Below, piece by piece: positions 18,811 through 25,890 of a stretch of 64,000 nucleotides of DNA. Origin of the DNA: Clostridium oryzae (lineage in GTDB: Bacteria; Bacillota; Clostridia; Clostridiales; Clostridiaceae). Each line of letters starts with the position of its first letter. Position 1 is the stretch's first letter. The stretch spans positions 22,254 to 86,253 of the forward strand of contig NZ_MZGV01000016.1 in assembly GCF_002029235.1 (NCBI RefSeq). The letters run 5' to 3'. Under the pieces are notes generated by a model. The model saw only the letters and a list, made by a program, of their open reading frames with translations. It searched no databases and had not been told where the DNA came from. Both the position numbers and the translations under genes were made by a program.

Positions 18811-18921
18811 TACGGGTATTTATATATATAATCTAAATGAAAGGTGAAATAAAAATATCTTATAATAAACTGACTGTAGAAATGTTGAGTTAGTATACAG
18901 ATCAATCAAAGGAGTGAATGT

Positions 18922-20061
18922 ATGAAACCTTTATCTTCAATGAATTATTATAAAAATAATAAAAAGAGGTTTATCACATCAGTTATTTCAGTATTTGTAG
19001 CTGTTTCATTCATATATATGCTATATGCATTTGTGGGTTCGCTGAACAAATCTTTATATATATTGAATGTATCAAGCTCGCATAATTATTCAAAAATAAG
19101 TTCATACGGAACTAAACAGAATATATCTGACAATATTCTTCAAAAACTTAGAAACAATCCTGATGTGGATAAACTTATTCCTTTAAGAAGTTATGGACTA
19201 AGGTATAGCATACCAGGAAGTTTTACTTCGGCTAAGGCTGAAGCTATAAAACATGCTGATATGAATTATTTCATGAAGATGGACAAACTAAAAATAAGAG
19301 AAGGGAGACTCCCGGAGGATGGTGCAAGTGAAGTAGCTATAAACAATATGGTTGCTATGAACAGAGGCATAAAAATAGGTGATAAAGTTGGGAGTAAAGT
19401 AAATAAATTTGATGATTTAAAAGGTGAATATAAGGTGGTTGGAATTCTAAAAGGGAGAGATATGATATCATTTGTAAGTGCAAATAATGTAACTATGCCC
19501 GGATACAATGATAAACAAGGACCTGTAAATAAGAAATATATAGTGTTTCCAAGAACAAATAGATTGAAGCAGCTAAATAATGAATTAGATGCTATGAATA
19601 AAAAGGAGTTAAAGATAGACACTTTTACATCGGTTAATAAGGAGTTTAGACAAAGTATTAGTGCTATAAAACTTGTGGATGTAATAAGTCTTTTAGCTAT
19701 TATTCTTATGGTAATAACAGTTGGAAGTACGAAATATGTACAATTTTTTAATAGAAAGGAAGAAATTGGAACTCTGAATGCCATTGGATACAACAAAAAT
19801 CAAATATTATCGAGATCTGCTGTAGAAGTTATTTTACTAAATTTTATCGGCTTTGTTTTAGGTTTGCTTTTGGGACTGATCTTAAGTAAGCTTTGCAGCA
19901 GCAGCTTGTTTGAAAGCAAAGGTGCCTATGGAGTAGTCTTCAGTCTAAAGGCATTTAGTATGTCCTTATATATTCCTTTGTTTACTATATTATTTACGAT
20001 AGTGCCAATAAATGTGATAATAAGTAAACTTGATCCAATAAGTATAATTGAGAATAACTAG
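18922..20061 (+). CDS. ABC transporter permease (FtsX/MacB type)
   Basis: 379 residues. One N-terminal membrane helix (about 18-37), a long extracellular region (about 40-245), then three helices near the C-terminus (about 250-375) give the FtsX-like layout used by MacB-type exporters and peptide-resistance transporters. The start of the protein, MKPLSSMNYYKNNKKR, mirrors that of the second permease (MKPLSILSYFANNKRK), so the two are old duplicates forming a likely heterodimer. ATG 18922 follows AAGGAGTG. The ATPase gene follows after 11 bases. The upstream two-component system suggests induction by a membrane-active compound. Confidence 0.87.
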   Translation: MKPLSSMNYYKNNKKRFITSVISVFVAVSFIYMLYAFVGSLNKSLYILNVSSSHNYSKISSYGTKQNISDNILQKLRNNPDVDKLIPLRSYGLRYSIPGSFTSAKAEAIKHADMNYFMKMDKLKIREGRLPEDGASEVAINNMVAMNRGIKIGDKVGSKVNKFDDLKGEYKVVGILKGRDMISFVSANNVTMPGYNDKQGPVNKKYIVFPRTNRLKQLNNELDAMNKKELKIDTFTSVNKEFRQSISAIKLVDVISLLAIILMVITVGSTKYVQFFNRKEEIGTLNAIGYNKNQILSRSAVEVILLNFIGFVLGLLLGLILSKLCSSSLFESKGAYGVVFSLKAFSMSLYIPLFTILFTIVPINVIISKLDPISIIENN

Positions 20062-20072
20062 GAGGAAAAATT

Positions 20073-20747
20073 ATGACATTAAAATTAGAGAATGTAAATT
20101 TGATTTATGATATAGGAAAAGAAGTTCAGACCTATGCTCTTAAGAATATAAATCTTTCATTATCTGGAAACAAGCTTATAGGAATAATGGGACCTTCGGG
20201 AAGCGGCAAAAGTTCATTGTTATATGCTATGGCAGGATTTAAAATACCTACTTCAGGAAAGATACAGTATAACAATATTGACTATGGAGCTATTTCGGGA
20301 TCAAAGAAATGCGATATAAGAAAAAAGGAATTCGGTTTTATATTTCAAAGACATTTTCTTATAGATTACATGACTGTTCTTGATAATGTATTGACGCCTA
20401 TAAATGATGACAGCAAAGCTGCTAAAGAAAAAGCAATAAAGCTCCTGGAAAAGTTCCATTTAGGACATTTATCTGGGAAAAAGCCCCATCAGCTTTCAGG
20501 TGGACAGAGACAAAAGGTTGCTATAGCAAGAGCACTGATAAGCGATCCACAGGTCATATTTGCAGATGAGCCTACTGCAGCCTTGGATCATAATAGTGCC
20601 ATAGAGGTGATGAATTTTCTAGAAGAATATAAAAGCGAAAGAATGATAATGGTAGTAACACATGATCCTTCTATACTTACGAATGCAGACAGCATAATCA
20701 ATATGAGAGATGGAGCTATTACTTCCATTGAAAATAAGGGGGCTTAA
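20073..20747 (+). CDS. ABC transporter ATP-binding protein (MacB/LolD type)
   Basis: 224 residues, a single nucleotide-binding domain. Walker A is GPSGSGKSS, the Q-loop is in FQRHF, the signature is LSGGQ, Walker B is VIFADEP and the switch His is in VVTHD; all are intact. It lies between two FtsX-type permease genes, with AGGAGG before its ATG. It powers the mechanotransmission-type exporter formed with them, probably in defence against a peptide or lipid-targeting agent. Confidence 0.93.
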   Translation: MTLKLENVNLIYDIGKEVQTYALKNINLSLSGNKLIGIMGPSGSGKSSLLYAMAGFKIPTSGKIQYNNIDYGAISGSKKCDIRKKEFGFIFQRHFLIDYMTVLDNVLTPINDDSKAAKEKAIKLLEKFHLGHLSGKKPHQLSGGQRQKVAIARALISDPQVIFADEPTAALDHNSAIEVMNFLEEYKSERMIMVVTHDPSILTNADSIINMRDGAITSIENKGA

Positions 20748-20751
20748 TATT

Positions 20752-21861
20752 ATGAAGCCACTGTCTATATTAAGTTACTTTGCAAACAATAAAAGAAAAT
20801 TGCTACCTTCATTCATATGTATCTCGTTAGGTGTCTTTATTATTTATCTTTTTTCTATAATTATATCTGGGGCTGGCTCTGCTATGAAACAAGCTTCTGT
20901 AGATATGCTTGAAAGAGGTACATTTGTATCTTCTAATAGTAAGAATAGTATATCTGATTATATTCGAAATAAAATTAACCGTGATATAGTGCCAATACAA
21001 AATCAGAATGGGCAAATACAATATAATTCTGTAATGGGTGAGATGAGTATAGATGTGTACCGCATATTTCCGCAGGATATGAAAAAGGTACTAAAGATAT
21101 TCGATTTGAAGTTGATTAGAGGGAAAGTACCTAATGGAAAGAAAAATGAAATACTGCTTTCGCTAAAGCTTGCGAAACAATATAAAGTGAACGTAGGGGA
21201 CAGCGTTAAGCCTAATAGCCAAAATGGTACAAATTTAGATGGAACGTACAAGGTGACAGGAATTATTGATGGACCAGTGATAACGGCATTTACTTCAGGA
21301 AGAAGCGATATAAAAAGAAGTGAAGCATTAAAAAATAGTATAATCATTAAAGTAAATATAAAAAACAGTAAAAGGATAAGCAAACAGTTAAAAGACTTGG
21401 CTGGGAAAAGTGTTAATATAATCGACTATAAATCTATGAAAAAACAGATAGATCAAATAGCTATGGGTTTAAGATCGTTAGAATTTATTATTATCCTTGT
21501 AATAATAGTGGTTTTGTGTGTTTCGATGGCTAACCTTAATTATATAAGTTTTATAAATAGGAAAAACGAGTTTTCAATTTTGACTGCGATTGGATATAGG
21601 AAAGGCTTTCTTTGCAGAAAACTCCTAAAAGAAAATGTTATGAATTGTATGACAGCGTATATATCAGGCATTCTATTTACAATGCTGGTAGTTAGCCTTC
21701 TGAATATCTCTTTATGGAACCCTAATGGTCAATCAGTAGCGCTTTTTAATATAAACGACATAGGTACAGCCATAATAATGCCTGCTTTTGTAGCCATTAT
21801 CAGCATGCTCACACCACTAAAGGAAATAAGAGCAATGGAATATGAATGCCTGAATAGATGA
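20752..21861 (+). CDS. ABC transporter permease (FtsX/MacB type), second subunit
   Basis: 369 residues from ATG 20752, four bases after the ATPase stop; GGGGGC within the end of that gene acts as ribosome site. The layout is the same as in the first permease: one N-terminal helix, an extracellular domain of about 200 residues, and three C-terminal helices. Sequence similarity to the first permease is strongest at the N-terminus and in the helix segment INRKNEFSILTAIGYRKG, the coupling region typical of FtsX proteins. It ends the three-gene transporter operon; a convergent gene starts its stop 11 bases away. Confidence 0.87.
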   Translation: MKPLSILSYFANNKRKLLPSFICISLGVFIIYLFSIIISGAGSAMKQASVDMLERGTFVSSNSKNSISDYIRNKINRDIVPIQNQNGQIQYNSVMGEMSIDVYRIFPQDMKKVLKIFDLKLIRGKVPNGKKNEILLSLKLAKQYKVNVGDSVKPNSQNGTNLDGTYKVTGIIDGPVITAFTSGRSDIKRSEALKNSIIIKVNIKNSKRISKQLKDLAGKSVNIIDYKSMKKQIDQIAMGLRSLEFIIILVIIVVLCVSMANLNYISFINRKNEFSILTAIGYRKGFLCRKLLKENVMNCMTAYISGILFTMLVVSLLNISLWNPNGQSVALFNINDIGTAIIMPAFVAIISMLTPLKEIRAMEYECLNR

Positions 21862-21872
21862 TATACTTAAGA

Positions 21873-22559
21873 TTAAATATTTCGTAGCAATTCTGGTTTA
21901 AGCATAGTTGATAATTTACTAAAGGGTATTCTTATCACTGGTATATCAGAAGGGGAAAAACCTATTTCGTTAAAACCCAAAAATATAACTAAGTTATTTC
22001 CATCTAAATAAAAGGACTGATTATCTGAAATACCTTTAAATGAAGTGTTTTTATCAAGGCTGTTTAATATCTCTGTGTTTATGGCTTTTTTATAGTCAGT
22101 GCCAGGTTTAAATAAATCTTGCAGTTGGAGGGATCTTCCAGAGTCTAGTCCATAATTATAGCTTGCTCTTATATAATATGAAATGCCGTCAATTATTTCA
22201 GTATATATAAGAGATAAGCTTATTAGATTATTCTTATTGTAAGAGATTGAATAGGTGTTCGATATTTGAAATGGAATTACCGGTTTATTCTGGGTTTTTT
22301 TAGTCGCAGCATTTTCAGAAGCTGCATTTTCCATTTGACGTTTAAATTCCAATATATCATTTTCTAGGTTAGAATTAATATAGGATAATACCCTTGGATT
22401 AGTGCTGCCTTTAAGTACAGGTATTCTTAAGTTACCCTTTATCTCATCGTTAGAAAAATTCATATCACGTGAATCTGCAGTTACTGCGTTGTCAGGGACA
22501 TTTCGCAAGAGCTGCATATAAGGACAATTTGAACAATAAGAAGGTGTATAATTATACAT
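21873..22559 (-). CDS. DUF3298-type (RsiV/PdaC-like) domain protein
   Basis: 228 residues. The N-terminus has CSNCPYM, a CxxC pair, instead of a signal peptide. The region from about 40 to 120 resembles DUF4163 (IRIPVLKG-like start, YSISYNKNNLISLSL), and about 125-220 resembles DUF3298 (LDSGRSLQLQDLF, YLDGNNLVIFLGFNEI). These paired domains occur in the anti-sigma factor RsiV and the deacetylase PdaC, usually outside the cell. The lack of an export signal here is odd and suggests a cytoplasmic relative or an unusual route. The function is not established. A MITE-like repeat lies just upstream. Confidence 0.65.
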   Translation of the reverse strand: MYNYTPSYCSNCPYMQLLRNVPDNAVTADSRDMNFSNDEIKGNLRIPVLKGSTNPRVLSYINSNLENDILEFKRQMENAASENAATKKTQNKPVIPFQISNTYSISYNKNNLISLSLIYTEIIDGISYYIRASYNYGLDSGRSLQLQDLFKPGTDYKKAINTEILNSLDKNTSFKGISDNQSFYLDGNNLVIFLGFNEIGFSPSDIPVIRIPFSKLSTMLKPELLRNI

Positions 22560-22625
22560 AAAATGCTCCTTAATAAAAGATTACATATTACTATATGATG
22601 TAGATTTAGTTAACGTTACATATTA

Positions 22626-22994
22626 TAAATATAAGACGAACTAAATGCTCTAGACGAAATATTTAAGAGAAAGTGCATTAAATAGTTATGAGAGTTAAGA
22701 GTAAAGAGAAAAGAGTAAAGAGAAGGTTAAAATTCAGCAGGGCTGAATTTTGATTGTATAGATGATCCTAATTATTTTAATAGTCCTTTTGTAATACTAG
22801 GTAAGTCTTAGTTTTAAAAAGTTATAGCCGATAATCAAATTTAAATTCTCAGAAATTCTGCACAGCAGAATTTCTTCCTTCACTTTTCTCTCTACTCTTT
22901 ACTCTTTTCTCTTACCTCTTAGCTATTTAAAGCATGCACTAACTACTAAATATTATCTCCTTTTAATTCACTTTCTTAGTTCGTCTTATATTTA
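22626..22994. repeat. MITE-like repeat family A, copy 2 (full length)
   Basis: 369 bp bounded by perfect 19-bp terminal inverted repeats (left 22626-22644 TAAATATAAGACGAACTAA; right 22976-22994). Inside are two short hairpins and long purine-rich/pyrimidine-rich arms (GAGTAAAGAGAAAAGAG and its inverse) able to pair, so the whole could fold into a cloverleaf. Both ends carry TA at the outer border. There is no open reading frame. The right end runs into the flavoprotein gene and supplies its stop codon. Confidence 0.9.
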
Positions 22995-24256
22995 GTTGCA
23001 GCATATTTTCCGGCAGCGTACCCTGAGCTCCAAGCCCACTGAAGATTGAAACCTCCGCAGTCTCCGTCTACATCTAATACCTCACCAGCCAAATACAAAT
23101 TAGGACATAATTTTGATTCAAGGGTATCTGCATTGATCTCATTAGTATTTACACCGCCGCAGGTAACCTGAGCGTTTCTAAATCCATTGGTATCTGACAC
23201 ATGAAATTCCCAGCCTTTTAGCAATCCAATTATATTATCTTGTTCTTCCCAGGTAATGCTATCTATAGTTTTGTGTAGATCCGTTACTCCAGCTTCCTTT
23301 AAAATAGGAATTATAAGCTTTTTATTCACTATACCAATAAAAGATTCAGAAATACTTCTATATGGAAACAATGCTTTATGCGTTTCTATAAGGTTAATTA
23401 GAGTTTCTTCTGAATATTCCGGAAGTATATTTACTTCTAGCGTAACTTTTTTCTTCTTATTTAAATTTACGGATGCTATTCTGCTAAGCTGCAGAATAGG
23501 AGGTCCCGATATACCATAGTCTGTAAAAAGTATTTCTCCTTTTTCTTCCATTAAACTTTTATTTTCAACCAGAATTTTAACGGCCCCTTCAAATTTTACA
23601 CCTGACATTGCTTTCAATCCTTTATAATCTAACTTCAACTGAACTAGGGCTGGTAAAGGAGTTACAATAGAATGCCCCAAGCTTTTGGCAAGGGTATAAC
23701 CAGAACCATCAGATCCAGTATTTGAAGCAGATTTGCCGCCTGTACATAATACTATTTTATTACACGAATAGTAATCTTGCCTGCCTTCAGAACTAGTTGT
23801 TATTTTAAATAAACTGCCTTTATGGTCTATGTTTACTACCTTAGTGTTGTTGTATATTGGAATTTTTCTATCTTCAATAGCGAATCTAAGTATATCAAGT
23901 ACAGATGAAGCTTGAAGCGAAAGAGGATACATTTTACCATTGTCCATAGTAGTGAAAGGAAGACCAAGACTGTAAAAAAAATCTTTTGTGTCTTGCACAG
24001 TAAAATTATTTAGACAAGGCAAATAAAAATTTTCACTGGAGCTGTGGTAAGGACAAGAAACTTGTGATTTACTACTGAGAAAATCTTCTATTAAGGTGTT
24101 AGAGATATTACAGCGTCCATTTCCTGTAGTGAGAAGCTTCTTACCAATTCGATCATTGCTTTCTATCAAAGCTACATCAGCACCATAATCTTTTGCTGTA
24201 AGTGCTGCTATTACTCCAGAAGCTCCGGCACCAACAACGATAATATCATGTTTCAT
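22976..24256 (-). CDS. HI0933/YhiN-family FAD-dependent oxidoreductase
   Basis: 426 residues. The FAD-binding Rossmann motif is VVGAGASGVIAA at the N-terminus; TGNGRCNISNT, CTGGKSASNTGSDGSGY and the C-terminal AGEVLDVDGDCGGFNLQWAWSSG are family signatures. Some relatives reduce bile-acid or other alicyclic compounds, but most are uncharacterised, so the substrate is unknown. The last five residues (KYKTN) and the stop are encoded by the terminal repeat of a MITE-like element, meaning insertion replaced the original end without destroying the protein. Single gene on the minus strand. Confidence 0.9.
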   Translation of the reverse strand: MKHDIIVVGAGASGVIAALTAKDYGADVALIESNDRIGKKLLTTGNGRCNISNTLIEDFLSSKSQVSCPYHSSSENFYLPCLNNFTVQDTKDFFYSLGLPFTTMDNGKMYPLSLQASSVLDILRFAIEDRKIPIYNNTKVVNIDHKGSLFKITTSSEGRQDYYSCNKIVLCTGGKSASNTGSDGSGYTLAKSLGHSIVTPLPALVQLKLDYKGLKAMSGVKFEGAVKILVENKSLMEEKGEILFTDYGISGPPILQLSRIASVNLNKKKKVTLEVNILPEYSEETLINLIETHKALFPYRSISESFIGIVNKKLIIPILKEAGVTDLHKTIDSITWEEQDNIIGLLKGWEFHVSDTNGFRNAQVTCGGVNTNEINADTLESKLCPNLYLAGEVLDVDGDCGGFNLQWAWSSGYAAGKYAATKYKTN

Positions 24257-24281
24257 ACTATATCATTCCTCGTTTTTTAGT

Positions 24282-24397
24282 TATATAAGTTGCAATAAAG
24301 TTCTTACATTATGGCTTCTAAAATATCACTGCTGAATCGGTTCGACCCTAGGATTTTTTAGAAGTCAGAATGTATTAGAACTTTCACAACTTATATA
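24282..24397. repeat. 116-bp palindromic repeat family B, copy A
   Basis: It starts TATATAAGTTG and ends with the inverse CAACTTATATA; further arms AAGTTCT/AGAACTT and CTTCTAAAA/TTTTAGAAG also pair. A second copy of exactly 116 bp without gaps lies at 59030-59145. It sits between the flavoprotein gene start and the tRNA promoter. After it, 24405-24485 holds AT-rich inverted segments with TGAATGAGTAATGAGG and its partial complement, which I cannot assign. Confidence 0.85.
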
Positions 24398-24628
24398 GTT
24401 ATGAATTATGAATGAGTAATGAGGATTACAGATGAAATTCTGATGTGCAAAATTTTTATCTTCATTACTAATTCCTCAAATTGTATTAATTTATTTTAGC
24501 ATAGCGAAACAGTCATTGCAAAATATCAGTGTCAGTTAATCAATGACAAAAAAAATACCGAATAGTGGTTAAATTGCCATACACCAAATTATTATTACAA
24601 CCTATTTTGAAAAATAATAAAAAATGTG

Positions 24629-24657
24629 TTGACACTCATAGTTTTTTCTTGTATTAT
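24629..24657 (+). promoter_or_regulatory. Promoter of the tRNA cluster
   Basis: TTGACA (24629-24634), a 17-base spacer and TATTAT (24652-24657), about 45 bases before the first tRNA. Confidence 0.85.
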
Positions 24658-24709
24658 ATTAAATGTCGAGTTTGCCGGATAGTTTTTAGAAACGGTACAC
24701 TTAAAGTGA

Positions 24710-24782
24710 GGCTCCTTGGTCAAGCGGTCTAAGACACCACCCTTTCACGGTGGTAACAGGGGTTCGATTCCCCTAGGAGTCA
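24710..24782 (+). tRNA. tRNA-Glu (UUC)
   Basis: Acceptor GGCTCCT/AGGAGTC, anticodon arm CCACC-CTTTCAC-GGTGG with anticodon TTC, T-arm AGGGG-TTCGATT-CCCCT. The CCA end is not encoded. Its copy at 24980 is identical. Confidence 0.95.
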
Positions 24783-24792
24783 TTTGGAATAT

Positions 24793-24868
24793 GGGCGCAT
24801 AGCTCAGCTGGGAGAGCATCTGCCTTACAAGCAGAGGGTCACAGGTTCGAGCCCTGTTGTGCCCACCA
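24793..24868 (+). tRNA. tRNA-Val (UAC)
   Basis: Acceptor GGGCGCA/TGTGCCC, anticodon arm TCTGC-CTTACAA-GCAGA with anticodon TAC, and an encoded CCA. Its copy at 25062 is identical. Confidence 0.95.
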
Positions 24869-24886
24869 TGTTTCAAAATTTAACGC

Positions 24887-24963
24887 GGCTCAGTAGCTCA
24901 GCTGGTTAGAGTGCTGGCCTGTCACGCCAGAGGTCGAGGGTTCGATCCCCTTCTGAGTCGCCA
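24887..24963 (+). tRNA. tRNA-Asp (GUC), copy 1
   Basis: Acceptor GGCTCAG/CTGAGTC, discriminator G, encoded CCA. Anticodon arm CTGGC-CTGTCAC-GCCAG with anticodon GTC. It differs from copy 2 only in one anticodon-stem pair (T-A here, C-G there). Confidence 0.95.
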
Positions 24964-24979
24964 TTTTAAAACTTAATAA

Positions 24980-25052
24980 GGCTCCTTGGTCAAGCGGTCT
25001 AAGACACCACCCTTTCACGGTGGTAACAGGGGTTCGATTCCCCTAGGAGTCA
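24980..25052 (+). tRNA. tRNA-Glu (UUC), second copy
   Basis: Same 73 bases as the tRNA at 24710; it starts the second Glu-Val-Asp block. No encoded CCA. Confidence 0.95.
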
Positions 25053-25061
25053 TTGAAATAT

Positions 25062-25137
25062 GGGCGCATAGCTCAGCTGGGAGAGCATCTGCCTTACAAG
25101 CAGAGGGTCACAGGTTCGAGCCCTGTTGTGCCCACCA
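25062..25137 (+). tRNA. tRNA-Val (UAC), second copy
   Basis: Same 76 bases as the tRNA at 24793, with encoded CCA. Confidence 0.95.
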
Positions 25138-25157
25138 TGTTTCAAAATTTATAATGC

Positions 25158-25234
25158 GGCTCAGTAGCTCAGCTGGTTAGAGTGCCGGCCTGTCACGCCG
25201 GAGGTCGAGGGTTCGATCCCCTTCTGAGTCGCCA
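25158..25234 (+). tRNA. tRNA-Asp (GUC), copy 2
   Basis: As copy 1 but with anticodon stem CCGGC/GCCGG: a compensatory T-A to C-G change. CCA is encoded; the Thr tRNA starts two bases later. Confidence 0.95.
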
Positions 25235-25235
25235 T

Positions 25236-25307
25236 GCTGGCATGGCTCAACGGTAGAGCAGCTGACTTGTAATCAGCAGGTTGTAGGTTCGATTCCTATT
25301 GCCAGCT
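25236..25307 (+). tRNA. tRNA-Thr (UGU)
   Basis: Acceptor GCTGGCA/TGCCAGC, anticodon arm GCTGA-CTTGTAA-TCAGC with anticodon TGT, T-arm GTAGG-TTCGATT-CCTAT. No encoded CCA. Last tRNA of the cluster. Confidence 0.94.
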
Positions 25308-25318
25308 TACGTCGAAGA

Positions 25319-25364
25319 GATTGTTGTGAGATTAATAAATATTAGTTTCACAACAATTTTTTTT
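25319..25364 (+). terminator. Terminator of the tRNA cluster
   Basis: ATTGTTGTGAGATTAAT pairs with ATTAGTTTCACAACAAT (about 25320-25336 and 25340-25356, with G-T pairs), followed by eight T. Confidence 0.9.
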
Positions 25365-25565
25365 GCTTATTGTGGATAACTTTTAATTAATATTAAGATA
25401 CACCACTAAATAGGAAAAAATGTGGTCACTAAATGAAAAAACGGTACAGCGTGTTTGCGAAGAAGTTAAAAAGAAACGGTAATATATTTTGAAGTTAGTG
25501 AATTAAGATGTTAAGGCAACAGAAGTAATAAAATAAAAATATTATATAAAGATTAAGAGATATGG

Positions 25566-25762
25566 CATAAAAAAGATTACATCCGAAGTCGGCATTTGGA
25601 GCGAATTTAGCAATTACCCATGTCTTTTAGGTAAATTTTCGTTAAGATGGCGAATTGTTTGAGGCGAAGCCGAGTTATGAGCCATTAGGAAATTTGCCTA
25701 AAAGATGTGGTGTAATTGCTTAATGAACGGAATTAGCCTACGTAGGATGTAATCTTTTTTAC
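25566..25762 (+). ncRNA. Putative structured RNA or large hairpin repeat
   Basis: About 200 bases closed by AAGATTACATCC (left) and GGATGTAATCTT (right), followed by a T run. Inside are nested pairings: GCAATTAC with GTAATTGC, CTTTTAGG..AAATTT with AAATTTGCCTAAAAG, and a hairpin GAGGCGAAGCCGAG. The unpaired-looking segments TTTGGAGCGAATT and TTAATGAACGGAATTAG match those in the smaller hairpin at 6813-6888. There are no coding frames. It accounts for most of the 583-base gap between the tRNAs and the M16 gene. Confidence 0.6.
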
Positions 25763-25890
25763 TTTTAATCATTTTTAGAATTATAAACGTTATTTAATAT
25801 GGGTCCCTCTAGTAGGATAGTAGATAAATCCTCTCCCAATAAGAAATAAGTAAAAATTTTATGCTATTTTACAATAACAAGGAGGTTCAT

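Noticed and set aside
24986..25180. Open frame of 64 codons across the tRNA block
   Set aside because: It lies over three tRNA genes and has no ribosome site; the frame results from the repeated tRNA sequence.
24710..25235. Direct repeats that might suggest a CRISPR array
   Set aside because: The repeated units are tRNA genes with full cloverleaf structure; there are no short repeat-spacer units and no cas genes in the window.
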